NCBI GenBank assembly: GCA_938041555.1
Contig: CALIAC010000026.1
Location: 1-42,207, forward strand
Direction of reading: 5' to 3'
Length of the DNA stretch: 42,207 bases
Source of the DNA: an uncultured Candidatus Saccharibacteria bacterium
GTDB lineage: Bacteria; Patescibacteriota; Saccharimonadia; Saccharimonadales; Saccharimonadaceae
The notes below the pieces were generated by a model that saw nothing but the letters and a program-made list of their open reading frames with translations, was not told the DNA's origin and ran no database searches. Shown piece after piece: positions 31,213-40,120 of this stretch (positions are counted from its first letter, which is position 1; every line of letters begins with the position of its first letter). The position numbers and the translations under genes are program-made.

Positions 31213-32832
31213 ATGTTTCGGAAACTCGTATCAAACTTATCGCTCAGCCCGGCGATCGTCGGCCAACTGGGCTTCTATGCGAAGCGTTTGCGCAAGGAAG
31301 AGGCAACGCGTCGCTTGGGGCTGATCTTCACTGCGCTGGCGCTCGTCGTGCAGTCTTTTACACTGCTTGCACCACCAGAATCGGCTAACGCTGCCGACCC
31401 AAGCGATATGATCTACGGTGGAATTAGCAATGGTTCGCAGCTCATGGCGCACTATGACGCCAACACGAACAACATCCGTGACCTCTACAGCACCATCGGC
31501 ATTACTCGTGCCGAGCTGCAGCAGGCGACAACTCGCCTCGAAACCCGGCGAAGCACCGAGAGCACCTACTCGTGGGGAATGACGCCGCACTTTAGTGCTG
31601 CTCAGGGCGAAGGCGTGTATTCTGTGAAGGCAGCGCAAGGTGGAATGCGCAACTTCTACTACCGGCCACACCGCTTATGGGGGAACTTCACCTACCGGGC
31701 ATTCGTTGGTCACTCAGCAAAGTTTGGCTGGTTCGCCATTATGCTCAACTGTGGTAACCTTATTACTCAGACAGTGCCACCCGCACCTGTTTGCCCACCC
31801 GGCCAGGTCGGCACCTATCCAAACTGCAGCACGCCGCCATCCGTCATCAAGCCAACGCCAGTGGCAAGCTGTAGTGGTCTTGTTATCAACAAGAATGACA
31901 CCACCTACCAATTCACCGCTGCAGCATCTGCCCAGCATGGCGCTACCATCACCGGCTATGTCTTCCAGGTCTACCGCGATGGCAAGCTCGCCAAAACACT
32001 CGAGAGCAGTACGCCTACCGTCAGCTACAGCGAGAAAACGCCCGGTTCGTACCGCGTTGTCCTCACTGTCAAAACCTCTCTGGGCGATCGCACCAGCGAG
32101 GCCTGTGCCAAAACCTTCGTCATCGCTGCACCCGCCCGCTGCCCGGTCAATCCTACCCTGCTCAAAGATGATGCTCGCTGCCAGCCCTGCCCAGGCAATA
32201 GCACCCTCTGGCTCGAAGACAAAACCTGCGCAGCCAAATTTGTCCAGACCAAGAGTGGCCACAACCTCACCCAAAACAGTGCTGAGACGACCACCGTCAC
32301 GGCCAAAGCCCACGATCGCATTACCTACAAGCTTAGCGTCACCAACAAAGGCCTCAATGCCGAGAAATTCACCTTTAGCGACAACCTCGGCGATGTCCTT
32401 CAATACGCTACGGTCGTTGACGCTGGCGGCGGCACACTCGCCAAAGACACCAACCAAAGCGCCAGCATCGATGCAACCATCCTCAGCTGGCCAGCTGTGG
32501 AGATCAAGCCAGGCGAGAGCCAAGAGCGGCAATTTACCGTCCAGCTCAAAGACCAGATTCCTTCGATGGGTACTGGCACCAGCAATGCAACCTCCTACGA
32601 TTGCCGCATCGATAACACCTTTGGCAACACACTCAGTACCAAGGTAGATTGCCCCGCCGAGAAGCGCGTAGTCGAGCAAGTCGTAACCGAGCTGCCCCAC
32701 ACTGGTAGCAGCGAGAATATCATCTTTGCTGGCATCGTCCTTGCAGTGGTAGTATTCTTCTACGCTCGCTCACGCCAACTCAGCACCGAGATCCGCCTCG
32801 TGCGCCGCAACTTTAACGCCGGAACAATCTAA
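31213..32832 (+). CDS. LPxTG-like cell-surface protein with PKD-like and DUF11-like domains
   Basis: A 539-residue protein. It has a long signal peptide (basic to about 35, hydrophobic about 40-58, cleavage near ANA-A at about 61), an N-terminal domain (about 62-180), a Cys/Pro-rich linker (VCPPGQVGTYPNCST), a PKD-like beta-sandwich (about 215-305), a Cys-rich stretch, and a DUF11-like repeat (about 355-465, HDRITYKLSVTNKGLNAEKF). It ends with LPHTG (about 494), a TM helix and basic tail. The LPxTG motif suggests sortase anchoring, though no sortase gene is in the window and the long tail could simply be a membrane anchor. I chose the ATG at 31213 (GGGGG upstream); the frame is open to 31138. 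A putative adhesin by composition. Confidence 0.85.
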   Translation: MFRKLVSNLSLSPAIVGQLGFYAKRLRKEEATRRLGLIFTALALVVQSFTLLAPPESANAADPSDMIYGGISNGSQLMAHYDANTNNIRDLYSTIGITRAELQQATTRLETRRSTESTYSWGMTPHFSAAQGEGVYSVKAAQGGMRNFYYRPHRLWGNFTYRAFVGHSAKFGWFAIMLNCGNLITQTVPPAPVCPPGQVGTYPNCSTPPSVIKPTPVASCSGLVINKNDTTYQFTAAASAQHGATITGYVFQVYRDGKLAKTLESSTPTVSYSEKTPGSYRVVLTVKTSLGDRTSEACAKTFVIAAPARCPVNPTLLKDDARCQPCPGNSTLWLEDKTCAAKFVQTKSGHNLTQNSAETTTVTAKAHDRITYKLSVTNKGLNAEKFTFSDNLGDVLQYATVVDAGGGTLAKDTNQSASIDATILSWPAVEIKPGESQERQFTVQLKDQIPSMGTGTSNATSYDCRIDNTFGNTLSTKVDCPAEKRVVEQVVTELPHTGSSENIIFAGIVLAVVVFFYARSRQLSTEIRLVRRNFNAGTI

Positions 32833-32846
32833 CCAAGGAGAAACCA

Positions 32847-33473
32847 ATGGCAGAACGATTTACCACCAAGCGCCAACCCGAGCACCGCACCGAGCAAACC
32901 ATCGAGCAATCACGCGCCGAGCAGCTAACTGCCCTGCGCCAATCTGGCGAACACCGCCAGTTAGAGCACCCCAGCCTCCAGGGCGAAACGCGTCAGCGAC
33001 ACGAAACCCTTAGGGCCGCTCGCCACGAAGCCGAGCAAGTCTACGAGCAAGCTGCCGAGCAAGAACGAGCCACTGCCGAAGCTGAGCGCCGCCAGCGCGA
33101 AACCCACGAACAACAGCGTGCCGAGCGCCAACGCCAAACCAGCCCAGCCGCTCAGCAAGAACGCTTCGATAAAACCATGGCAGCCGTCCAATCCCAGCTC
33201 TCGCCCTCGAGCCGCGCCTTTAGCAAAGTCATCCACAACCCAGCCATCGAGAAAGCAAGCGAAGTCACTGGCAACACCGTTGCTCGGCCCAACGCCCTCC
33301 TATCTGGCGCCGTTGCCGCCTTCGTGCTCACTCTAGCCATCTACGTCATCGCCCGCTTCAATGGCTACCCACTCTCCGGTGCCGAATCCATCGCTGCCTT
33401 CGCCCTCGGCTGGCTCTGTGGCCTCGCCTTCGACTTTGTGCGCATGATGATGCTTGGTCGACGGAATGTGTAG
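32847..33473 (+). CDS. Charged coiled-coil protein with C-terminal membrane hairpin
   Basis: A 208-residue protein. Residues 1-135 are extremely rich in Glu, Arg and Gln with heptad-like repeats (many EQ, ER, RQ), predicting a long coiled coil. A basic-neutral linker follows, and then two TM helices (about 150-170 and 178-200) ending RMMMLGRRNV. Unrecognised. AAGGAG lies 6 nt before the ATG, 14 bp after the LPHTG gene stop, so the two form an operon. The coiled coil could be cytoplasmic scaffold or part of a surface or secretion assembly (inference). Low-complexity sequence makes homology calls unsafe. Confidence 0.82.
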   Translation: MAERFTTKRQPEHRTEQTIEQSRAEQLTALRQSGEHRQLEHPSLQGETRQRHETLRAARHEAEQVYEQAAEQERATAEAERRQRETHEQQRAERQRQTSPAAQQERFDKTMAAVQSQLSPSSRAFSKVIHNPAIEKASEVTGNTVARPNALLSGAVAAFVLTLAIYVIARFNGYPLSGAESIAAFALGWLCGLAFDFVRMMMLGRRNV

Positions 33474-33701
33474 TTTGCCCCTGTAAATCACTGCTCGATC
33501 AACAACATGATTTCAATCACTGATAACGTACACTTCTCATGTGAAATAGTGCCCTATTGATCAAACTCCACTGTTCTAGAGGAAGATCACTCAGGCTAGA
33601 AAGGAGCACTTGAACGACGGTGGCTGTGTATGCCGTGAGTGAACGGTAACCACGATCGAGCTCATCAAATCAATTTACCTTTGCCAGCTACCTAAACTAG
33701 T

Positions 33702-34190
33702 CTAATGCCTCAAGATGCGAGTCAAGCCAAGTTGGACAGACCATAAAGTGCCTTCACGATTAAAGCGAAATACGATGAACTTCCCGTGATCTAGTCTGTA
33801 TTGCAGATTCTTGCGTCCTGCGAGCCCTCCTTCAAAGTCTGGAGCTCCAAATGTGCTGGTAATCTCCTGTATCGTGGCTGTATTCGGTAGTGAATCTAGT
33901 AACTGATGAGAAAGCGGAGTAAAGGGAGCTTTGTAGAAATTGTCTTCCTGCAGATACAGAGAAACAACGACGAGGATATCATCACGTAACTGCAGCTCGA
34001 GGCCTGCGTTATAGTACAGCCAATACGATTCAGTCAAATCAACTGGAAGAAAGTCTGGTTCAGTGTCCTTGATGATCGGGTCGGTTGCTAGTCCGTTTGT
34101 AGCAGCACTAACCGCCTTTTCAATTTCTGCTTTGTTTTTTCCGACTAGTTCGAAATAGTTTGTGATTGCGCCAGCTAGTTGAGTTTTCAT
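33702..34190 (-). CDS. Hypothetical protein, possibly immunity-like
   Basis: A 162-residue acidic, soluble protein without signal peptide: an N-terminal helix pair (TNYFELVGKNKAEIEKAV), then a beta-rich part (SYWLYYNAGLELQLRDDILVVVSLYLQ) and a C-terminal beta region. The ATG at 34190 was preferred over a GTG at 34196 because GGAG lies 6 nt upstream. Neither its family nor its promoter is recognised. Its size, acidity and position next to another orphan gene in an AT-richer patch remind me of polymorphic-toxin immunity proteins, but that is inference. Confidence 0.7.
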   Translation of the reverse strand: MKTQLAGAITNYFELVGKNKAEIEKAVSAATNGLATDPIIKDTEPDFLPVDLTESYWLYYNAGLELQLRDDILVVVSLYLQEDNFYKAPFTPLSHQLLDSLPNTATIQEITSTFGAPDFEGGLAGRKNLQYRLDHGKFIVFRFNREGTLWSVQLGLTRILRH

Positions 34191-34422
34191 AGACACTCCA
34201 TAACGTATTTAAAATTATTTGATTAATTTATTGTATATCATGTTGATATCTTAGTTGAATAGACCTAGTATAAATTAACAATTCCTAAGGCTCACTACTG
34301 AGGTCACTGGAGCGAAATAACTCATCCTTAAAGTAAACGGACAACAAGTAACCCTTTCCGTTATCCCTCTCAAGTCCCTCAGCTATTATCACTACATGCA
34401 AATGAAAGATAGCGAAAATCCA

Positions 34423-34899
34423 TTAGTGGTAATCGTCCCAGTCGGCATCATAAAGCCAATGCTTCGTGACGTTACGAAATTCGACATCGTCTCCATACGG
34501 ATCGTCAGGTGTGGATGTGAACGTATACTCTTTTAATTTCGTTTGAACAAACTCAGAGATGACATCATAATCAAGCGTATTCATAATCAGGGGCTTTGCC
34601 TCATCGTCATCTTCAAAGTACCACCTGCCACGTGGATCATCAACGAAAGACGGCGAACAAACGGTAAGGACGTAACGACCGCCTTCTATAGGGTAAGGAG
34701 TAGGTATGCCCGCATCACGTGGAAGTGTCCGTTCTACTCCAAGTTCAATACACCAGGGGCAAGTGTCGTCGGCACCAAACGTTGTCGTCGCAGACGTGAG
34801 CTTGTTTCGGCATGTTGTGTTGTCAGAATCCAGCTCCCAATCGTCGCCGACATACCGCCAACCTTGGCTCAGTTCCAGTAAGGTGTAGTGAGTTTTCAT
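34423..34899 (-). CDS. Hypothetical acidic protein with CPWC motif
   Basis: A 158-residue, strongly acidic protein (many Asp and Glu; ends YDADWDDYH), soluble, with a Cys-Pro-Trp-Cys motif near residue 47 and two further Cys. A thioredoxin-like or metal-binding site is conceivable but unproven. Its promoter is excellent: TTGACG-17-TATAAT with the -10 box 6 nt before the ATG and no Shine-Dalgarno, so it is a real, leaderless gene. It is upstream of the other orphan gene on the same strand but 226 bp away. Unrecognised. Confidence 0.8.
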   Translation of the reverse strand: MKTHYTLLELSQGWRYVGDDWELDSDNTTCRNKLTSATTTFGADDTCPWCIELGVERTLPRDAGIPTPYPIEGGRYVLTVCSPSFVDDPRGRWYFEDDDEAKPLIMNTLDYDVISEFVQTKLKEYTFTSTPDDPYGDDVEFRNVTKHWLYDADWDDYH

Positions 34900-34905
34900 A
34901 GGGTT

Positions 34906-34934
34906 ATTATAATACGCATAATAACGAACGTCAA
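34906..34934 (-). promoter_or_regulatory. Promoter of the acidic CPWC protein (predicted leaderless)
   Basis: On the minus strand, TTGACG (34929-34934), 17 bp, TATAAT (34906-34911), then 6 nt to the ATG at 34899. Confidence 0.75.
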
Positions 34935-34983
34935 AATATTATGCTTGCCGCTTGTGTTCTCTATCACCTGTATTAAGCGCTTA

Positions 34984-37900
34984 TCAATGCAGCTTGATCG
35001 ACACTTCCTGTGGCTCGCCGCTCAGGTCACCATGCGTGTTGAGAGTGCCTTGACGGCGCAGGGCTTCGCGCTCCAGCTCTTCTGGCGTTGGCATAGGTGG
35101 CTCGGGAGCGGGCGATGGTGTAACTGGTGGAGTAGGCTGGGTACGCGCCTCGGCCTGCTGGCCACCAAGGATATTGGGCCGCGCAGCATGACGTGCTCTA
35201 TCCAGCGCATCTTGCACCGCTGGCGACGGTGGCGAAGCGGGCTGAGCAGCCGACGATGGAGATGGCATACTTGGATTTGACATAGTGCGGGGAGCGCCAG
35301 CTGGCTGTGGCCGTGGTGCCTGAGAGAACGAAGAAGCTGGTGGCACGGCTGGCTGAGCACGCAATGGCTGAGCTGAGGAAGTCGGCGCGGTTTGTGGCCG
35401 AGCTGGTTGAGCAGCCGGACTACCGGGCCGAGGGGCTTGCGCACTCGATGGTTCTGCCGCCGATTGCGGTTTCTTTGCATTCATCTGTTTACGCTTGGCA
35501 AGCCATTCATCGAGGAAGGACGACCCACCGCCAGCTCCAGCTGCACCCCCTGGGCGCCCTGCTCCGGCTGCTGGCTGGCTGGGCTGCTGCACACTAATGC
35601 GGGCAGCTATATCGCGCTCAACTTGGTCGCGCGGCCGGCCATATTTCGCGGCCGAGAGTTTCTTGAGAGCACCGCTCAATTGCTGGTTTGGCTCGCCCAT
35701 TGGCGGAATCCACGCCATGCTAAATGGTGCCGATGGTGTGCCATTAATCTGCGCCACACAGACGGACTCGAAGTTTGGCAGTTTGGTCAAGTCCTCAGCA
35801 GTAAAGACAGGCGTGTAGCGCTTGACCATGATCTCTGCATCAGTCGTACCAATTCGGCCGGTAATGGTTGTACCAACGTTACCAAGGATAGCCTCACGCA
35901 GTTCTTCCTTAAGCTGCGTCATAAACTGGTTGGCCAAGACCAAACTCAAGCGATACTTACGCGCTTCACTGAGAATCGTCTCGAAGCTATCGGTGGCAAA
36001 GTTCTGGAACTCGTCAACGTAGAGCGTAAAGTCCTTGCGCTCGTGCTCAGGGATATTAGCCCGAGCCATTGCAGCCGCCTGGAACTTCATGACGAAGATA
36101 ATACCAAGCAGCTTCGAGTTGAGATCACCCATCTTACCTTTGGAGAGGTTGACGAGCAAGATCTTGTTGTTATTCATAATCTCGGGGAAGTTGAAGCCAC
36201 TCTTGGTCTGGCCAATGATGTTGCGCATCGCATCGTTGCTAATAAATGGACCAAACTTGGAGATCACCCAGCTAATCAAGTCACCGGCTTCATTAGAGCG
36301 CTGCGAGGCTGGGAACTCCTTCGTCCAAAAGTCGAGCACCTGCCGGTCCGTCACGTATTTGAGCTTAGCATTACGAAATTGCTCATCCACCAGCAGCTTT
36401 GGCACGTCGACAAACGTCCCGCCTGCAGGATCAGCCATCAGCAGCAACGCACAGTTACGGAAGATGTGCTCGAGGCGTGGCCCAACGATACCGGTGTGGC
36501 CTGGGTCATACAAGCCATACAGCATGTTGATCGCCTCCTGCACCAAGAAGTCCTTTTGGTCGGGGTGATCGAACTCAAACATATTAAGACCAATCGGGTT
36601 GCTCATATCACCTGGGTCGAAGTAGACAATATCCTCTACCCGATCACGTGGTACTTTAGCAAGCAACGCCTCAGCCAGGTCACCGTGCGGATCAACCAAA
36701 GCAAAACCCCGCCCCGCCAGCATATCCTGGTAGGCTAAGTTCTCTTGCAAGACCGACTTACCTACACCCGTCTGACCAATGATGTGGATGTGACGCCGAC
36801 GGTCTTTATCTGCCAGGCGAATCGGCTTACGTACGCCGCGGAACTCATTGTAACCGAGCAGCAGCCCCGTCTCCATCACCTCTGTCGGGCCGTCAACTTG
36901 CTTGCTCATTTGGCGCTTGACTTGCGAGGTAGGAATGCTATTTTGGTCTGGCAAATGGAAGAGGGTTGCAAGCTCGACTGAGTTGAGAATATCGCGATTA
37001 TTTGCTTGCGGGAAAAATCGGAAGATAAAGGCCGTCGCCAGCTCATCGACGTTCTTGGTCAGGTTAAACTTAAAGCCATTAAAGCTCGGCGAATCAAACA
37101 GTGCAAACGCCGCTACAATATTCTTGAGCAACACCTGTGAGCGCGCCGCCGTGTTGGACGACACCACCACACGAATCATCACCTCATAACCGGGGTAGCG
37201 AATCTTCTCTTGGATAGCATCAACCTTAGCCTGCTCCACCGCACTGAGCGGCTTCTCGGCTTGGAATTCCTTCTTGTCGCTTGCCTCGGGCGGCTTCCAT
37301 AGTGCCTGCATAACATCGCGCGCCGAGAGGCCACTGCCACCACCACTCTTTTTCTCACCCTTGTTCTTGACGATCTGCTCAGCAGCCGAGATAGAGCGCT
37401 TTGTCCACTTCTCATACGCTGGGCGGATCAAAAATTGAATCCCCACCCCATCCTCGCGCCCAGCCGAAGACACTGCATTAAGCAGCGCCCGCGACGCATC
37501 GCGCTTAGACTCCATATAGGTGGAAATCGGATAAATAAATTCTTTGCGCAGGGTAAACTCACCACCAATCGTTCCACTCGCCTTGCCCACCTTACTAAAC
37601 ACTGAGTGCTCCGACACCTCCTCGAGCCGTGCCGAGGGGTAAGCTGCAGCAATTGCCTGGCGCACTGTGTCCGTCAGCACTGTTGGCACCACTGCATAGT
37701 AATACACCAGCCCCTCACGCGCCACAATCTCAAACGACACATGACGCTGCCCATAAATCCGGCTCATAAAACCCTTAGTGCTAGTACTCGCAATGATGTT
37801 GTACATTACTTGGGCCTGCGACAGCACTTCCTCTGTGAGATCACGCTTGTCGCGCCCACCGCCGTCGATATCGTCGCTAGCGGGCGGCAAATGGATAAGA

Positions 37901-38040
37901 ATCGGCACCATCTTAAGGCCTCGCTCGTAATTCTTGGCCTCGCGCATACTGTTGCGATAAACGATAAAGGCAACAAACAAGATGATAAGAATAAGGCCAG
38001 CCGAGCCAAAAACAATAATGAATGTGGTGACGGTATTCAT
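34984..38040 (-). CDS. Type IV secretion/conjugation coupling-type ATPase (VirD4/TraG/TraC-like)
   Basis: A 1018-residue protein: N-terminal TM helix (about 8-28), a long domain of unknown function (about 60-400), a RecA-like motor with Walker A GQTGVGKS (422-429) and Walker B LYVDEFQNF (about 673-681), then AVxANQ-like motif VLANQFMTQL and GNVGTTITGRIG. A Pro/Ala/Gln-rich disordered tail occupies about 830-1000. The HGDLAEALL and GQTKSGF-like segments are typical of DUF87/TraG-type coupling proteins. It would pump DNA or protein through an envelope channel. It sits directly after a proline-rich gene (TAG followed at once by ATG) with no other T4SS gene in the window. Pilus and channel genes must lie elsewhere, or the ATPase works alone. 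Confidence 0.9.
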   Translation of the reverse strand: MNTVTTFIIVFGSAGLILIILFVAFIVYRNSMREAKNYERGLKMVPILIHLPPASDDIDGGGRDKRDLTEEVLSQAQVMYNIIASTSTKGFMSRIYGQRHVSFEIVAREGLVYYYAVVPTVLTDTVRQAIAAAYPSARLEEVSEHSVFSKVGKASGTIGGEFTLRKEFIYPISTYMESKRDASRALLNAVSSAGREDGVGIQFLIRPAYEKWTKRSISAAEQIVKNKGEKKSGGGSGLSARDVMQALWKPPEASDKKEFQAEKPLSAVEQAKVDAIQEKIRYPGYEVMIRVVVSSNTAARSQVLLKNIVAAFALFDSPSFNGFKFNLTKNVDELATAFIFRFFPQANNRDILNSVELATLFHLPDQNSIPTSQVKRQMSKQVDGPTEVMETGLLLGYNEFRGVRKPIRLADKDRRRHIHIIGQTGVGKSVLQENLAYQDMLAGRGFALVDPHGDLAEALLAKVPRDRVEDIVYFDPGDMSNPIGLNMFEFDHPDQKDFLVQEAINMLYGLYDPGHTGIVGPRLEHIFRNCALLLMADPAGGTFVDVPKLLVDEQFRNAKLKYVTDRQVLDFWTKEFPASQRSNEAGDLISWVISKFGPFISNDAMRNIIGQTKSGFNFPEIMNNNKILLVNLSKGKMGDLNSKLLGIIFVMKFQAAAMARANIPEHERKDFTLYVDEFQNFATDSFETILSEARKYRLSLVLANQFMTQLKEELREAILGNVGTTITGRIGTTDAEIMVKRYTPVFTAEDLTKLPNFESVCVAQINGTPSAPFSMAWIPPMGEPNQQLSGALKKLSAAKYGRPRDQVERDIAARISVQQPSQPAAGAGRPGGAAGAGGGSSFLDEWLAKRKQMNAKKPQSAAEPSSAQAPRPGSPAAQPARPQTAPTSSAQPLRAQPAVPPASSFSQAPRPQPAGAPRTMSNPSMPSPSSAAQPASPPSPAVQDALDRARHAARPNILGGQQAEARTQPTPPVTPSPAPEPPMPTPEELEREALRRQGTLNTHGDLSGEPQEVSIKLH

Positions 38041-38469
38041 CTAGTTCTCCGTTGCGCCAATTTTGCGCCCATAGCGTTTGTAGATATAGTCGCGCTGCAG
38101 AGCACTGACCTGCTGCTCGCGCTGATAGGGGTCGTCTTGAGTGTCCTTAATGATCTGCTTGAGCTTGATAACCCAATCTTTCTCGATCAGATCTTCGTCT
38201 GCAGCAGTTGCAGGAGCAGCCGTGACGGTTGTATCCGGGTCGGGCTGTGGCGCAGCAATAACCGTGGTAGGCAGAGCTGGCAGCGTGAGGCTCTGCGAGA
38301 CCATCGGCATCATTTCATGCGTGTCAGCGGGCTGTTGCTCGCTCCGACGCTCGGGCATGAGCGCAGGAAGCCGCTCATGCGCCTGAGGCGCTGGCGAACG
38401 GTAGATATTCTGGTTGTTTGCCCGAGGCTGCTCAGGAAAACTATTGAATCGCGGCTGTTGTGGTCCCAT
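38041..38469 (-). CDS. Proline-rich hypothetical protein upstream of the T4SS-like ATPase
   Basis: A 142-residue protein. Residues 1-95 are Pro/Gln/Ala-rich and probably disordered; the C-terminal 45 (EKDWVIKLKQIIKDTQDDPYQREQQVSALQRDYIYKRYGRKI) look folded and helical, and are the part most likely to be conserved. Its TAG is followed immediately by the ATPase ATG, so the two are coupled and probably work together. Extended -10 TGGTATAAT lies 11 nt before the ATG, giving almost no leader. Unrecognised family; I associate the pair with Saccharibacteria. Confidence 0.8.
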   Translation of the reverse strand: MGPQQPRFNSFPEQPRANNQNIYRSPAPQAHERLPALMPERRSEQQPADTHEMMPMVSQSLTLPALPTTVIAAPQPDPDTTVTAAPATAADEDLIEKDWVIKLKQIIKDTQDDPYQREQQVSALQRDYIYKRYGRKIGATEN

Positions 38470-38555
38470 ATTCTGCCTAAATTATACCATAGGCTGCGCT
38501 GGTGCAATAGATGTGAGCATAATCATCATATCTATGGCGCTTATGCTCATTATTT

Positions 38556-38564
38556 TGCTATACT
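38556..38564 (+). promoter_or_regulatory. Extended -10 promoter of the polysaccharide deacetylase gene
   Basis: TGCTATACT (38556-38564) is an extended -10 box; the ATG at 38571 follows 6 nt later. No -35 or Shine-Dalgarno. Predicted leaderless. Confidence 0.6.
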
Positions 38565-38570
38565 AGCGTT

Positions 38571-40085
38571 ATGGAGCATGAATCTCCCTCACCAGCATCG
38601 CGTTTGCAGCGACACCAACAGCGCTGCACGCAAGCGCGGCGGCGCATGGTTATCTTGCTTGCGCTACTTGTCTGTGCATTATGTTGCCTCGTTGTTACCC
38701 TTATTGTCGTCCATGTGGTGCGCCCTGCTGCACCGCAGCCTTCCCCACCAGCCGCACGCACAACCGACAAAACAGACGAGAAATACTCCTTCGTCGATTC
38801 GCACTACCAAGGCATCCGCTCGAAGCTGGTCAGCCGCACCTCTGCTAAAGAAAAAGCTTCGCTCGAATATCCACTGACAGGCAATAACACGATCGACACT
38901 ATTATCGCGAGCGCCATCGACCAGCTCGATCATGAGTTTCGCCAAAGCGTAGCAGCTGGCCGCACCTTCCATCGGCCAATGACCGAGGCAATCAGCTACC
39001 AAATTACCCACAATACCAATACTGCTCTATCTGTTATTATTCAGGCTAACCAAGACACCCACGGTGCTCACCCCGCCAGCTTTACCCGATTTTGGACATT
39101 CAACAAGCAGACCGGCGCAGCCATCACCCTGCGCGATCTCGTTGGCGGTAATACTGTACACCTCCGCACTGTCATTGATGCTGCGCAGCGCTCCGTTGCG
39201 GCAACAATTGCCGAGCGCCAGCAGCCAGCCGTCGATCTTGGCGAAATGGTCACAGAGGACGCACTCACCAACTTCGTTATCACCAATGACAATACACTTG
39301 CCTGGCCCTTTAGCCAAGCTGCACTCGTGCCGTCATCGTATGGCACAATGACGATCTCTCTCCCCTTCACCAGTATCCTCGCCGCACTGCAAACCACCCA
39401 GGCGCGGCAAATTGCCACCATTCCTGCCCTGCCCAAGCCGCAGCCCAAGCCAATTGCTACCCCTGCACCAGCCTCACCAGCGCCCTCTGCGTCCTGCGCT
39501 CAAGCCTGCATCGCCCTCACCTTCGACGACGGGCCTGGACCATACACCAACGAGCTGCTTGATACCCTAGACCAATACGGCGCAAAAGGCACATTCTTCA
39601 TGATCGGCAGCAAAGTTGCGGCCCGTGCCGACGTCGCGCGCCGCATCCATACTAGTGGTCACCAGCTCGGTAATCACTCGTGGAGCCATCCGGTTTTGCC
39701 GCAGTATAGCGCAGAAGCAATCGGCAGCGAGATCGACCGAACCAACAGTGCCATTACCCAAGCAACAGGCGTTGTACCGACCATTATGCGTCCACCATAT
39801 GGCGCAGTGAATAGCGTCGTCCTCGAGCAGCTACGCCAGCGCGGTATGGCCTCCATCTTGTGGTCGATCGATACGCGCGACTGGGCCGATCGCAATAGCA
39901 CCATCGTCTGCAACCGTGCCGTTGCTGGTGCGCGGCCAGGCGCTATCATCCTCATGCACGACATCCACCCCACCTCTGTGAATGCTGTGCCCTGCATCCT
40001 CAGCACGCTCAAGCAGCAAGGCTATCGCTTCGTCACCGTGCAGACGCTACTAGGCAAGACTGTACCCGGTGTAAATTATCCGTAG
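38571..40085 (+). CDS. PdaC-like polysaccharide deacetylase (DUF3298-like plus NodB domains)
   Basis: A 504-residue anchored protein: TM helix (about 27-47), an extracytoplasmic DUF4163/DUF3298-like region (about 90-275), a Pro/Ala linker (about 285-305), and a CE4 NodB deacetylase domain (about 312-500). CE4 motifs are clear: TFDDGPGPY (metal and catalytic Asp), NHSWSHP (metal His pair), RPPYG, DTRDW and ILMHD. The domain pairing matches Bacillus PdaC, which deacetylates peptidoglycan and chito-oligomers. It could protect this cell's wall from lysozyme or modify a host's wall; both are inference. The frame starts at the ATG after an extended -10 promoter. Confidence 0.93.
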   Translation: MEHESPSPASRLQRHQQRCTQARRRMVILLALLVCALCCLVVTLIVVHVVRPAAPQPSPPAARTTDKTDEKYSFVDSHYQGIRSKLVSRTSAKEKASLEYPLTGNNTIDTIIASAIDQLDHEFRQSVAAGRTFHRPMTEAISYQITHNTNTALSVIIQANQDTHGAHPASFTRFWTFNKQTGAAITLRDLVGGNTVHLRTVIDAAQRSVAATIAERQQPAVDLGEMVTEDALTNFVITNDNTLAWPFSQAALVPSSYGTMTISLPFTSILAALQTTQARQIATIPALPKPQPKPIATPAPASPAPSASCAQACIALTFDDGPGPYTNELLDTLDQYGAKGTFFMIGSKVAARADVARRIHTSGHQLGNHSWSHPVLPQYSAEAIGSEIDRTNSAITQATGVVPTIMRPPYGAVNSVVLEQLRQRGMASILWSIDTRDWADRNSTIVCNRAVAGARPGAIILMHDIHPTSVNAVPCILSTLKQQGYRFVTVQTLLGKTVPGVNYP

Positions 40086-40120
40086 GAATATACACCTGAA
40101 TATTAAAATTTTTTGAGTAT

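Noticed and set aside
31640..32700. Long frames (335 codons plus strand, 328 codons minus strand) inside the LPHTG gene
   Set aside because: Overlap a protein with signal peptide, domains and LPHTG anchor in the third frame; composition is Ser/Pro- or Gly-skewed shadow.
33474..33701. 228-bp gap after the coiled-coil gene
   Set aside because: Examined for tRNA, terminator hairpin and small ORFs; nothing convincing seen.
35392..36738. 448-codon plus-strand frame inside the T4SS-like ATPase gene
   Set aside because: It lies entirely antisense to a gene with intact Walker motifs and has a low-complexity, His/Arg/Leu-rich composition typical of a shadow frame in GC-rich coding sequence.
37606..38877. 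423-codon plus-strand frame spanning the ATPase start and deacetylase start
   Set aside because: Antisense to two well-supported genes and with no recognisable domain or ribosome-binding site.
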